Part shown: piece by piece, positions 54,750 through 63,446 of the stretch
Position numbering within the stretch: the first letter of the stretch is position 1
How the letters are laid out: each line of letters begins with the position of its first letter
Source of the DNA: JAIQFV01 sp041494885
Lineage (GTDB): Bacteria > Acidobacteriota > Terriglobia > JAIQFV01
Length of the DNA stretch: 64,000 bases
Reading direction: 5' to 3'
Assembly: GCA_041494885.1 (NCBI GenBank)
Contig: JBGQBO010000026.1
Location: 10,012-74,011, forward strand
Program-made: the position numbers and the translations under genes
The notes under the pieces: generated by a model
Databases searched by the model: none
What the model saw: only the letters and a program-made list of their open reading frames with translations
What the model was told of the DNA's origin: nothing

Positions 54750-55136
54750 ATGCCAATATCATACATGCTCGACTCGGCGCGGCAACGGTTGCTTACGACG
54801 GTCAGTGGCCCCATCGTTTTTGAAGACATCCGGGATCATTTAGAGACCCTTCGCAAGGAGCAGAACCTTGGCTATGCGGAGTTGATTGATGCCCGCACGG
54901 CGACCACCTCGATGCTTTCCTCAGCCGACATTTTGCGTCTGGCAGACCTGGCGCGGCCTGCGGTGGGCCAACGGGCCTGCGGACCGCGGGCGGTGGTTGT
55001 GAATATTGAGGTGGCCTTCGGAATGGTCCGTATGCTCGGAATTCTGCTGACAGAACATAGCAATTTAGAGGTCTTCCGAGGCCTTGACGAGGCAGAGCGA
55101 TGGCTCGCAGGATTTCGGCCCGTCGAGGGTGCCTGA
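54750..55136 (+). CDS. Hypothetical protein (SpoIIAA/STAS-like layout)
   Basis: 128-residue cytosolic protein. MPISYMLDSARQRLLTTVSGPIVFEDIRDHLETLRKEQNLGYAELIDARTATT has the look of the SpoIIAA/STAS-like fold, followed by VVVNIEVAFGMVRMLGILLTEHSNLEVFRGLDEAERWL. This pattern (a leading beta strand, a helix, then FxxxxEAxxWL) occurs in proteins annotated as STAS/SpoIIAA-like; the match is by eye. ATG 54750 has GGAGG 7 nt upstream. Possibly a lipid- or signal-binding partner of the regulators nearby (inference). Confidence 0.72.
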   Translation: MPISYMLDSARQRLLTTVSGPIVFEDIRDHLETLRKEQNLGYAELIDARTATTSMLSSADILRLADLARPAVGQRACGPRAVVVNIEVAFGMVRMLGILLTEHSNLEVFRGLDEAERWLAGFRPVEGA

Positions 55137-55627
55137 GAGATCATTCGGGCTGTCGCGACACACAGGATGCTCCAATCGACCTGAAGGACGCCGGGTCCGT
55201 TACTTTACAGTTGTCCTTCATCTTCTGGTATAAGTGGATTGATTGAGCGGAGGTGCAGACCCATCACCGAAATCCACAATATCCCTCCGGTCAATTTAAC
55301 GGATTATTACCCCGAATCATTTACCCACCCCGAACCTTTCTCGGCTGCTATCTCTACTGTGTGAATCCATCCAGCCGGGCGTTACTGCTTATCCACGCCT
55401 GCACCCGCCCACGCTTGAAAGTACGCCTCCATGTGGGATGCATCCCCGTCCCCACTGCGATCCCGAATTCCCAAGGGGAGAGAAAGATTCAATTTCAGCC
55501 AGGCAACAAACTGAGTTCGGTATGACGTACTGAAGACCGATCACGTGGCGTTTTTGTTTTTGAGCATGCGGTCCTGTGCTACTCTGCTGATTTAGACTCA
55601 CCGATGGGTGGGATCGGGATGGATGGG
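55137..55627. other. Intergenic region, nothing recognised
   Basis: 491 bp between two plus-strand genes. It contains short frames on both strands (for example 55253-55525) without signatures. No repeat, RNA or clear terminator was recognised. Confidence 0.4.
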
Positions 55628-56719
55628 ATGAGCAGAGAGATCTTAGGGTGGATTGTAGTCCCCCTGATTGGAATGGCAGTCATGCTGATGCTGGTCGTCT
55701 ATGCCATTACCTTCCATCCCCGACCTGTTCAAGAGGAGGCGGTGAAGGGCAGCCGCGGTGCTCCTTATCTTAAGGCGGGGCAGAAGCTCAAGGTGCTCAC
55801 GTGGAATGTTCAGTACATGGCGGGAAAGAATTATATCTTCTGGTATGACCTGCCAGACCACAAGGGTCCCGATCTACGCCCTTCCCGGGCTGATATCACT
55901 CAAACACTCAGCGAAGTGGCCCGTGTGATACGAGCCGAGAATCCGGACATCATCTTGCTGCAGGAGGTGGACATCGGCGCGGCACGCACTGACCACGAAG
56001 ACCAGCTCGCTCGTTTGAAGGAGTTGCTTCCGGCTGACTATGCCTGTTCCACATCAGCATTTTATTGGAAGGCGCTCTTTGTTCCTGATTCCCGTGTCGG
56101 GGGCTCCGTCGGATTGGTCCTCGCCGTCCTCTCCAAGTACCGGATCGATCGTGCTGTCCGCTACCAATTGGCACTGGCCCCCGCCAATCTGATCACTCGT
56201 CAGTTCAACACCAAACGCGCCGTACTCGAAGCACGCCTGCCCATGGTCGGGGGTGGCGAGTTTGTAGTTCTTTGCACGCATCTGGAAGCTTTTGCCCAGG
56301 GTAGTAATACCATGGCGCGGGAGGTGCAGCAGGTCGATAACATTCTCTCCCGTTTGAGCCGACAAAGGGTGTCCTGGGTGCTCGGCGGTGACTTCAATAT
56401 GCTTCCCCCTATAGCCTCGGCCTACGATCGCCTCCCGCCTTCTAACCAGTATCTTTACAATCCCCGCAGCGAAATTGCCCCTCTGTTTTCCGCCTACCAG
56501 CCTGTGCCCAACCTGGAGGAGGTCTCTGGCGCGGACCATGAGAAGTGGTTCACTCACTTCCCAAACGGGACGATCCTGAAAGCACCCTTTTTGACCATTG
56601 ATTATCTGTTTTTTCCCAGGATCACGCCCGTCGGGTCCCGTTATGTTCGGCAGAGCGATACCCTGCGCATCTCCGACCACTTGCCGGTCGTCGCAGAGTT
56701 TTACTTGGGAAAACACTAA
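55628..56719 (+). CDS. Membrane-anchored endonuclease/exonuclease/phosphatase family protein
   Basis: 363-residue protein with an N-terminal TM anchor (GWIVVPLIGMAVMLMLVVYAITF) and an EEP domain: LKVLTWNVQYMAG (metal Asn), DIILLQEVDIGA (metal Glu), VVLCTHLEAFAQG, WVLGGDFNMLP (catalytic Asp/Asn) and ISDHLPVVAEF (Asp-His). Members act on nucleic acids, sphingomyelin or inositol phosphates; the substrate is not clear here. ATG 55628 is preferred; the in-frame ATGs at 55604 and 55619 add a glycine-rich lead. Confidence 0.92.
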   Translation: MSREILGWIVVPLIGMAVMLMLVVYAITFHPRPVQEEAVKGSRGAPYLKAGQKLKVLTWNVQYMAGKNYIFWYDLPDHKGPDLRPSRADITQTLSEVARVIRAENPDIILLQEVDIGAARTDHEDQLARLKELLPADYACSTSAFYWKALFVPDSRVGGSVGLVLAVLSKYRIDRAVRYQLALAPANLITRQFNTKRAVLEARLPMVGGGEFVVLCTHLEAFAQGSNTMAREVQQVDNILSRLSRQRVSWVLGGDFNMLPPIASAYDRLPPSNQYLYNPRSEIAPLFSAYQPVPNLEEVSGADHEKWFTHFPNGTILKAPFLTIDYLFFPRITPVGSRYVRQSDTLRISDHLPVVAEFYLGKH

Positions 56720-56921
56720 CTGCTTCTGAATGGTGGATCGCTCACCTCCGGCGTTGGGTGCTTTGTTGATTGAGAGAAGAGGTGATTCGGAAAGAGGCCC
56801 CTGCTCGCCTTAATTTGACCGCAAGATTCGGATAGAAAACCAGGGTCATACTGAACTAAGCTCTTTGTATCAGGCTGGTTTCAGAGCAGCCAAAAAACTG
56901 CGTCCGGAGAGGTTCATTATC

Positions 56922-57395
56922 ATGGCATTTGATTTCCAAATCGTGGCTCTTCCGCGTGAAAACTTCGTACAGCTTTTCTCAATGAGTGACGCCGAGTTAG
57001 CTGCACAGGGCGCCCGACGACTGGTGGTGGATGAGAACCCTGGTTATCCATGCAGAGTCAGTTTGATGGACGCCGCAATTGGTGAGAAGGTTATTCTCAC
57101 TCCCTTTAAGCACCATGATGTTGATTCTCCGTATCAATCGGCAGGACCTATCTTCGTTTGTGAGGCGGCGCAAACTGCTAGGCCCGGGGTCAATGAGATT
57201 CCTCTGATGTTTCATCACCGGCTTCTTTCCGTTCGCGCATACAGCAAAAACGCGATGATGATAGGGGCCAAGGTGGTTGAAGGCCGGGCATTGGAAGAAG
57301 CCATCCAGCATTTCTTCACCCATGGAGACATTGCCTATTTGCACCTGCACAATGCAGGGGCGGGTTGTTTCAATTGCCTGGTGCAACGCGCCTAA
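56922..57395 (+). CDS. DUF1203 family protein
   Basis: 157-residue DUF1203 protein of unknown function: MAFDFQIVALPRENFVQLFSMSDAEL, PGYPCRVSLMDAAIGEKVILTPFKHH, SPYQSAGPIFVC, HDIAYLHLHNAG-like GDIAYLHLHNAGAGCFNCLV at the C-terminus. ATG 56922 starts the conserved part. The stop codon sits in GCCTAAC, the same heptamer type that begins the attC-like site at 61670, but no matching 3' core follows. Confidence 0.88.
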   Translation: MAFDFQIVALPRENFVQLFSMSDAELAAQGARRLVVDENPGYPCRVSLMDAAIGEKVILTPFKHHDVDSPYQSAGPIFVCEAAQTARPGVNEIPLMFHHRLLSVRAYSKNAMMIGAKVVEGRALEEAIQHFFTHGDIAYLHLHNAGAGCFNCLVQRA

Positions 57396-57531
57396 CCGTT
57401 CGCTCTAGGCGATTGTCTTTCTTATCCGTCGCCTTGGCGTGGACAGCCCGGATCCAATAGCGCCTCCCAGCCTCAGGCCAAGGCGAAGCAGTCAATAACT
57501 GTCGCTCCCGTGGCGAGTACTCCCGTTCGCT

Positions 57532-57942
57532 GTGACCTCCCTCCTTGCGGCGCTTTTTGTTTACCGACTGGGCTGGTTGTCATCGTCGAACCGCCGTCTG
57601 TTGGTTCCGGTTGCGTTTGCGCTATTCGCACCGATATTTCTATGGCTCTATGAAACCTGGATGCGGACGGAAGCGTGTGGGGGTCGGGCCGCTGACGTTG
57701 CAGGCGACGAAAGTCGCCTCAAGCGCCGCGTGCGGGGGATTTATGCGCTCGAATCAATTGTGACGTTCGGCTTTATCGGCCTAAGCCATGCGCTCTTGAA
57801 TCTCGATTGGTCGATGCACGGGGCGTGGGGTGTAGCGGGCGCCCTTGCCGGCGGTATACTGGGGGTGGTCGGCTGCGCCTTGGCCGTCTCCTCCGACCTC
57901 GGAACCCGCCGCTATCGCTCGGCAGACCTCGAGTCTTCGTGA
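57532..57942 (+). CDS. Hypothetical membrane protein, possibly 5'-truncated
   Basis: 136-residue protein with about four hydrophobic segments (SLLAALFVYRLGWL, LLVPVAFALFAPIFLWLYETW, GIYALESIVTFGFIGLSHALLNL and GVAGALAGGILGVVGCALAV). It starts at GTG 57532 without a ribosome site; in-frame sequence is open back to a TAA about 40 nt upstream. The gene may have lost its 5' end. Family not recognised. Confidence 0.5.
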   Translation: MTSLLAALFVYRLGWLSSSNRRLLVPVAFALFAPIFLWLYETWMRTEACGGRAADVAGDESRLKRRVRGIYALESIVTFGFIGLSHALLNLDWSMHGAWGVAGALAGGILGVVGCALAVSSDLGTRRYRSADLESS

Positions 57943-58381
57943 TTTGACCGCAAGACGGGAATGATGGGTCGCATGGTTGCAAGCCGTCACCAAATCCAAA
58001 CAACCCACGGTCAAGCGTAACAAATCGCATGAAATACAAGAGAAGTTTGCCAATTGAACGATCAGCTCCTTTCATCACATTAAATTCTCAGTCTTCCCTT
58101 CGCAACCCAATGATTCTGGATGAATCTTCTGGCACGTCTTATCGTCTAAAACATGATCGATGAAAAAAAAGGACAGCCCCGGGGGACTGTCCTTTTTTGC
58201 TACGTTCCCATCGTTGGCAGTGCCGCGTGCCCCGATCTATCAGGGCGGCCGCGCCAAGCCCGGATCCCCGAGACCTCTAACGGAAGTTCGGGGGGACGTG
58301 GGAACACCTGAGTGGCGACTTCACTCGCTAGCTTTCGCAGGCATGCAAAGAGCACATGCCTGCGGCACCCGCAGGGTGCAA
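57943..58381. other. Convergent intergenic region with two hairpins
   Basis: 439 bp between the membrane-protein gene (plus) and the VOC gene (minus). It holds the bidirectional terminator at 58163-58198 and a 10-bp stem CGCAGGCATG/CATGCCTGCG (58336-58345 and 58355-58364) next to the VOC stop. No gene is supported. Confidence 0.6.
58163..58198. terminator. Bidirectional rho-independent terminator
   Basis: A8 (58163-58170) and GGACAG (58171-58176) pair with CTGTCC (58187-58192) and T6 (58193-58198) around CCCCGGGGGA. The A and T runs let it work on both strands, fitting the convergent genes on either side. Confidence 0.88.
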
Positions 58382-58873
58382 TCAGCTTTGGCCGGCTGCC
58401 TTACTCATCTGGGAAAATGCTTCGCTGGCGCGCCGCTCCAATTCTTCAGGCGCCACATCTTCGACATGCTGGCCGAGCGCCCAACGATGGCCGAACGGAT
58501 CTACCACCTGGCCATAGCGATCGCCCCAGAACTGGTTTGCAAGCGGCATGGCCACAGTCGCTCCCGCCGCCACGGCCCTGTTGAACAGTGGGTCCAAGTT
58601 TTCAGAGTAGAGGTTCAGCACCACGGTGGTGCCGCCGGCCGTCTTTGGAGCCGTGCAACCCGAACCCGGGAACTCGTCGGCGAGAAAAAGCTTCGAATCG
58701 CCGATCTTGATCTCGGCGTGCATCACCTTGCCGTCCGGGGTGTTGTGAACGCTCAGAATCTGCGCCCCGAACGCATTCTTGTAAAACTCCAACGCCTTGG
58801 TCCCGCCATTCACCACCAGATGCGGGGTAATCGTATGCAATCCCTCGGGAATAGACTTCACATTTCCTGCCAT
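58382..58873 (-). CDS. VOC family protein (PhnB/glyoxalase-like)
   Basis: 163-residue vicinal-oxygen-chelate protein of the PhnB type. PHLVVNGGTKALEFYKNAFGAQ, VMHAEIKIGDSKLFLADEF and WGDRYGQVVDPFGHRWALGQHVEDV are the conserved segments. The substrate is unknown; metal-dependent or carbamoyl-binding variants exist. It is the only minus-strand gene in the right-hand accessory block. A bidirectional terminator lies 184 bp downstream. Confidence 0.9.
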   Translation of the reverse strand: MAGNVKSIPEGLHTITPHLVVNGGTKALEFYKNAFGAQILSVHNTPDGKVMHAEIKIGDSKLFLADEFPGSGCTAPKTAGGTTVVLNLYSENLDPLFNRAVAAGATVAMPLANQFWGDRYGQVVDPFGHRWALGQHVEDVAPEELERRASEAFSQMSKAAGQS

Positions 58874-60049
58874 ATTGTTAACTCTCCTCTCCTATTTTTG
58901 AACAGTGGGTTAAGACAGCTCGCTTGCTGACCATTCCGGCAACGCTCGGTAGGTCACCTTAGCGGAGCATCCAGCCCGCCTCACTGATCGAAGACTTTTA
59001 TTTTAGACGCTAATTCTATCTCTTTTCGAGGTCCTGTGCAACCAAGCTTTTTTAACTTTTTCAACGGAATTTGTGTCGGCAAGGGCAAAAAACAATTCCT
59101 CATTAGGAGCCGAGGAATCCAGGAAGTTAAGAACTTCAATATCATGAGAATCTGATGAATTCCTTGGGGCTGGTATCTGATCGACGACCAATCCCCGGTT
59201 TCCTGGGCTCCAAATTAAGATCCGGTTTTGATTTCTGCCCGTTCGGATTAGGGTCCATCGCACCTCAGGGAATGGGGTCGGTTTCATCATTGGAATGCGA
59301 CGGGACGGTCTGCGATTGGGGGTTCAAATGGAAGGCATATGGAAGGGATCAAAGGGTGTCAATTCCCTACCGGGCATGTCTTCCGCGCGATCCCCCCTCT
59401 GTCGAACGGCCCGATTTGGCCACAATCAAATTGTCAATCGTGAACATGCCCGCACTCCCGTAAAGCAATTCACTTGAATTGACACTGACTAAGCTCTAAA
59501 CTCAATGGTGGCCAGCCGTCCCCCCATGACGGCCCATATCTCAATGACGACCGGCTGGCATTTAAGTCCTTCGATTAAGAGATCCCATTCCCCGAATTGA
59601 ACGGTAAATAAGAGGAGCGGAAGCCGAGATCATTTGGTTTGGGAGCATTCGCCGCATTTCCTCATCGAGTTGCGACCCAGCGGCTTGAATCAAGGTAATC
59701 CATTCGCACGGCCCTGGGACTACTCGGTCATCGGGATGTGACAACGGCGATCCCGCGTAGCGAACGCGCATCTTCTGACTCGCGCTGGGCGGGGAGTTCG
59801 CGGCCTGTTCGATAACCTATCAAATGAAACTGCTGAATGTGATAAGGATCTGCATAACACCCCACGATTAAAAATGGAAAGGGGCGCATGCGGACAATAT
59901 TGAAGAGCTTATTGCCAGAGTGCTCGTCGAACCGAAGGCGCATTGAGCGGATCGAAGACCAATGTTCCAAAGAACATGCGGATCAATCCATTTAATGTTA
60001 GCCGGACGACGAGCAGTCCTCCACTCCGCGTTGGCACCGGGAGCCAAGA
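58874..60049. other. 1.2-kb region without a convincing gene
   Basis: Open frames are short and overlap on opposite strands (59003-59290 minus, 59155-59463 plus, 59562-59771 minus, 59728-59970 minus, 59909-60187 minus). None shows a family signature or a good ribosome site. Degraded genes are possible: the minus-strand frames at 59728-60187 give amphipathic sequence in shifting frames. No repeats or attC-like sites were recognised. Confidence 0.4.
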
Positions 60050-60571
60050 GTGTCCTTTGATTATCAACCGGTTTTGAAGGGCGACCTCGTCGAACTCAGG
60101 CCGCTTTACTCCGAAGACTATGATGATCTCTACGCGATCGCTGCCGATCCACTCATTTGGGAACAACACCCGGTCAAGAATCGCCATGAAGAAGGGGTCT
60201 TCCAGTTATTCTTTCGCGAGGCCTTGGCGTCCGGTGGTGCCTTGATTGCCAGTGATGCCAAGACTCAACGGGTGATTGGATCTTCGCGCTTCCATGGCTA
60301 CGACAAGGAAAGGAACGAGGTCGAGATTGGCTGGACGTTTCTGGCCAGGTCTCACTGGGGCGGCCTGTACAACGGGCAGATGAAGGAGCTCATGTTGCAG
60401 CATGCCTTCCGATTTGTGAACTGCGTCGTCTTTCTGGTTGGCCCACAGAACCTGCGCTCACAGCGGGCCGTGGAAAAGATCGGGGGCGTTCGGGTGGGAT
60501 CGAGGCCTGACGCGGAGGGCCGGGACAGTTATGTCTACCAAATCACGAGCTCAGCTTTCGCCGAACGATGA
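60050..60571 (+). CDS. GNAT-family N-acetyltransferase (RimJ/RimL-like)
   Basis: 173-residue acetyltransferase: LRPLYSEDYDDLYAIAADPLIWEQHP at the N-terminus, VIGSSRFHGYDKERNEVEIGWTFLARSHWGGLYNGQMKELMLQHAF (motif A with the RimJ/RimL spacing) and PQNLRSQRAVEKIGGVRVG at the C-terminus. Such enzymes acetylate small molecules or protein N-termini. GTG start at 60050 after GGGAG. Confidence 0.92.
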   Translation: MSFDYQPVLKGDLVELRPLYSEDYDDLYAIAADPLIWEQHPVKNRHEEGVFQLFFREALASGGALIASDAKTQRVIGSSRFHGYDKERNEVEIGWTFLARSHWGGLYNGQMKELMLQHAFRFVNCVVFLVGPQNLRSQRAVEKIGGVRVGSRPDAEGRDSYVYQITSSAFAER

Positions 60572-60738
60572 CGGCCATGCGCGTGCAATCAGCAGCAGTG
60601 GTCGCAATGGCGCCAGTCGGCGCACAATGCAAAAGCGCGCCGTCCGGGCCGCAGGTTCACCGTGGGGGATGACCTGCCGGTAGTTCAGCGGACACGTCGA
60701 TTGAGAGCCAGTTGCTGATCTCTCAAGGAGCACAAGCC

Positions 60739-61131
60739 ATGTCAGCTAAGCCACAGACGATTGACGAGTACCTTGCACCCTTGAGCAGGGAGAAGCGATC
60801 TGCGCTTGAGAAGCTTCGAAGGGCCATCCAGTCCGCAGCGCCGAAGGCTGAAGAGTGCATCAGCTACAATATCCCGGCCTTTCGTCTTGGCGGAAGGATG
60901 CTTGTGGCCTTTGGCGCGGCCGCGAACCACTGCGCCTTCTACCCCGGTGCTTTGCCCGTAAAAACTCACAAGGACGAACTCAAGGCCTACGACACCAGCA
61001 AGGGCACCATCCGCTTTCAAGCGGACAATCCCCTTCCGACCACACTTGTGCGGAAGCTGGTAAAGAGTCGTATCGCAGAGAAAGCCGCCAAACAACGGGT
61101 TGCGGCGGACGGCCGTACGCGCCGCCGCTGA
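60739..61131 (+). CDS. DUF1801 (YdhG/iron-chaperone-like) protein
   Basis: 130-residue protein: TIDEYLAPLSREKRSALEKLRRAIQSAAPKAEECISYNIPAF, then LVAFGAAANHCAFYPG and TIRFQADNPLPTTLVRKLVKSRIAE. This is the YdhG/DUF1801 pattern, whose members fold like frataxin and are sometimes called iron chaperones. Function unproven. ATG 60739 has AGGAGC 8 nt upstream, so the in-frame start at 60712 is rejected. Confidence 0.9.
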   Translation: MSAKPQTIDEYLAPLSREKRSALEKLRRAIQSAAPKAEECISYNIPAFRLGGRMLVAFGAAANHCAFYPGALPVKTHKDELKAYDTSKGTIRFQADNPLPTTLVRKLVKSRIAEKAAKQRVAADGRTRRR

Positions 61132-61159
61132 GTCAGATTGTCAGGCGGTCAAGGGGCGC

Positions 61160-61675
61160 ATGACAACGCTACAAATCATCGTGATGAGCTGCGCGTACTC
61201 CGTCGCGCTGGTTGCCGCCATCTACTTTACGCGGGCACCGTCGCGCCGCGTCGTGGGGGCCCTGGCCGGCGGCGCCGCTGCCGGATGCTTGGGACTGGGT
61301 GCGATGGTCTTGGGGGAGGCACTCGGGCTTTGGCGGGTTTTCCTCCCCTCGACACCCGGCGTGTGGGTGCTCTTCTACCTCGCGTTCGCAATCTCCCTCT
61401 CGCCCATCTATCTCATCACTTGGCGTGTGGTCCGCAGGTTTAGCTGGCGCGGGTTGGCGGTGTCTCTCATCGTCGTGGGAGTCATCGGCCCGCCACGGGA
61501 TTATCTGTACGCTGCAATCTACCCGGAGTGGATGGTGTTCGCGCAGGGCGTGGCCCCTGTCCTTTCCGATGCCGCAACGTATATCGCCATCGTGGCCTTG
61601 GGCCACGCGGTGATGCGGCTTGTCAGCGGTCCCGCGCGCGGAAGCCGGCTGGCGCGACAGCCTTCCGCCACCTAA
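61160..61675 (+). CDS. Small integral membrane protein
   Basis: 171-residue protein with about five TM segments (TLQIIVMSCAYSVALVAAIYF, ALAGGAAAGCLGLGAMVLGEALGL, VWVLFYLAFAISLSPIYLITW, GLAVSLIVVGVIGPPRDYLYAAIY and YIAIVALGHAVMRLV). Family not recognised. It starts 28 bp after the DUF1801 gene. Its stop codon TAA lies inside the first heptamer (ACCTAAC) of the attC-like site at 61670, as is usual for cassette genes. Confidence 0.78.
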   Translation: MTTLQIIVMSCAYSVALVAAIYFTRAPSRRVVGALAGGAAAGCLGLGAMVLGEALGLWRVFLPSTPGVWVLFYLAFAISLSPIYLITWRVVRRFSWRGLAVSLIVVGVIGPPRDYLYAAIYPEWMVFAQGVAPVLSDAATYIAIVALGHAVMRLVSGPARGSRLARQPSAT

Positions 61676-61753
61676 CAAACGAATGGAGCCGGCGCGCCCA
61701 TCGTCTTGTGCCATCATGTCACTGGGCCGCGCGGCTCTTTAGTGAAGTTAGGC
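61670..61753 (+). repeat. attC-like integron recombination site
   Basis: 84 nt beginning ACCTAAC (RYYYAAC) and ending GTTAGGC (GTTRRRY). Inside, GGAGCCGGCGCGCCCA is largely complementary to TGGGCCGCGCGGCTC, leaving a central loop of about 22 nt. This is the folded layout of an attC site. The preceding gene stops within the first heptamer and the next starts 17 nt after the last, as in cassette arrays. Confidence 0.75.
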
Positions 61754-61769
61754 GGACGCAAGCCAGAAA

Positions 61770-62309
61770 ATGCTTGGTATGGCTAATGAAATGAGACTGC
61801 GAAGCGACGGCACGGTGACGCTCAGTCTCTTTGCGCACAATGACGCTTACACGCTGTGCGACGGAGACCGTGATCCAGAGCATCGGCTCCGGTTCGAGTT
61901 TCCCGACGACTTCATCCCGTCGCTGCAGCATTCCAAGAACGTCATCGCCCGATGGGAGCAAGAGCGCCTTGCCGGCAAGCGGTTTCCCTTTGCCGTCCGG
62001 GATACCGCAACCGATGAGCCTCTGGGCGGTTGTGAGCTCAGGCCTGTTGACAACGAAGCGGCTAACCTTTCTTACTGGACCTATGCCTCGCATCGTCGTC
62101 GCGGAGTTGCCTCACGCGCTGTTGCCCTGGCGTGCGCCATCGCATTCGAAGATATGGGTTTTCGTCGGCTGGAGGTCGTCACCGATCCCGACAATGTCGG
62201 CTCGCGGCGAGCCGCAGTCCGCAACGGATTCAAGGAAGTGGGCATGCGTCAGGGGCGGATCCTCCACGTCATCGAAGTGGACGAGTACACCAAACGGGTG
62301 TCTGCGTGA
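61770..62309 (+). CDS. GNAT-family N-acetyltransferase, cassette-type
   Basis: 179-residue GNAT (RimJ/RimL-type): FIPSLQHSKNVIARWEQERLAGKRFPFAVRDTATDEPLGGCELRPVDNEAANLSYWTYASHRRRGVASRAVALACAIAFEDMGFRRLEVVTDPDNVGSRRAAVRNGFKEVG, with the CoA loop RRRGVASRA. It starts 17 nt after the attC-like core, typical of a cassette gene. No close ribosome site is obvious, so expression may rely on transcription through the array. Substrate unknown. Confidence 0.88.
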   Translation: MLGMANEMRLRSDGTVTLSLFAHNDAYTLCDGDRDPEHRLRFEFPDDFIPSLQHSKNVIARWEQERLAGKRFPFAVRDTATDEPLGGCELRPVDNEAANLSYWTYASHRRRGVASRAVALACAIAFEDMGFRRLEVVTDPDNVGSRRAAVRNGFKEVGMRQGRILHVIEVDEYTKRVSA

Positions 62310-62499
62310 TCTTTGGAGGGAACCCTCCCTACACGCCGCTGCTGACCGACGAGCGGCGCGTCTCGGTGGTGACAAGCCAGCAGTTAATCCTCGCGCCGCT
62401 CGCGACTGAGCGGCAAGCTGTGGGGCCGCAAACGTGATTTCATGTCATCTGCCGCTGTAAATGGCTCTTTGAGGGCCGTATTCACCAGGAGAGACTCCT

Positions 62500-63306
62500 A
62501 TGCCGAAAGTCAAAGCGAACAACATCACTATGAACTATGACCGACAAGGGACCGGAGAGCCACTGATCCTTATTCCCTATCTAGCCGCCGATTACGCCTG
62601 TTATGCCTTCCAAGTGGCCGAGTACGCGAAGCATTTTACTTGCTTCTCCGTCGACCTCCGCGGGGCGGGCGAAAGCGACAAACCGGAAGGCGTCTTCTCC
62701 TGCGAGCTATTCGCCGACGATGTCGCCGCATTCATGCAAGCCGTGGGGATCTCGAAGGCTCATGTCACGGGCTTGTCTTTGGGGGCGGCGACCGGCATGT
62801 GGCTGGCGGCCAAGTATCCGGACAAGGTCAAGACCTTGTCGCTGCACAGTGGGTGGACGAAGACAGACCCTTTCATAAAGACCGTAGTCGATGGATGGCG
62901 GGTAACAGCCCAAGCGCTGGGAAGCGTGCCGGAGATGATCGTTCTGGGGATCTTCCCGTGGTGCTTCACGCCCGAGTTGTATGCCGCCAAGCCCGAGTAC
63001 ATCCAGTCCTTGGCCGAGTTTGTGCGGGGCCGGCCGGCGCAACCTCTGGCGGCCTTCATTCAGCAGTCAGATGCCGTGATTGCCCACGATGCCGAGGCAC
63101 AACTGGGTCGGATCACAGCGCCCACTCAGATAACCCTTGGGCGCCGCGATGTGTTGACATCGACGCGTTTTGCTGACCGGATGACAGGCACAATTCGCGG
63201 CTCCGAACTACTGGTCTTTGAAGGGTGTGCGCACGCGCCGATCTATGAGAAGGTCGAGGAATTCAACCAGAAGACCCTAGCTTTCTTAGAACGCCACGCG
63301 GGTTAG
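62500..63306 (+). CDS. Alpha/beta hydrolase
   Basis: 268-residue alpha/beta-hydrolase. The nucleophile elbow is GLSLGAATG (Ser at about 92-93), the oxyanion-side motif is LILIPYLAADYAC, FSVDLRGAGESDKPEG follows, and the catalytic His lies in VFEGCAHAPIYEKVEEFNQ near the C-terminus; the acid is probably in LGRRDVLT. Substrate unknown (esterase, epoxide hydrolase or dehalogenase relatives). GGAGAG precedes the ATG at 62500. It ends 30 bp before the attC-like site at 63336. Confidence 0.92.
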   Translation: MPKVKANNITMNYDRQGTGEPLILIPYLAADYACYAFQVAEYAKHFTCFSVDLRGAGESDKPEGVFSCELFADDVAAFMQAVGISKAHVTGLSLGAATGMWLAAKYPDKVKTLSLHSGWTKTDPFIKTVVDGWRVTAQALGSVPEMIVLGIFPWCFTPELYAAKPEYIQSLAEFVRGRPAQPLAAFIQQSDAVIAHDAEAQLGRITAPTQITLGRRDVLTSTRFADRMTGTIRGSELLVFEGCAHAPIYEKVEEFNQKTLAFLERHAG

Positions 63307-63335
63307 GTAGGCCAGCCATTGGCGACGTATGGGCG

Positions 63336-63404
63336 GCCCAACCCGCGGTTGCAGGCGACTCGCGCTTCGCTGCGCGCTAGCGCCTGAACCACCGTGTTGG
63401 GGGC
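63336..63404 (+). repeat. Second attC-like site (imperfect)
   Basis: 69 nt beginning GCCCAAC (RYYYAAC) and ending near GTTGGGG; the last base of the GTTRRRY heptamer is off consensus. The interior folds: GCGGTTGCAGGCG pairs with CGCCTGAACCACC, and CTCGCGC with GCGCGCTAG. The shape matches attC sites of chromosomal integrons. It lies between the hydrolase and nitrilase genes. Confidence 0.6.
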
Positions 63405-63446
63405 TCAAACTATCTTAGTCGAATCCATTCTCATCGGAGATCATCG

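Noticed and set aside
57389..57531. Third attC-like site after the DUF1203 gene
   Set aside because: The stop lies in GCCTAAC, but no GTTRRRY core or internal complementarity follows before the next gene.
59909..60187. 92-codon minus-strand ORF overlapping the start of the GNAT gene
   Set aside because: It is antisense to a well-supported GNAT N-terminus and shows no family features.
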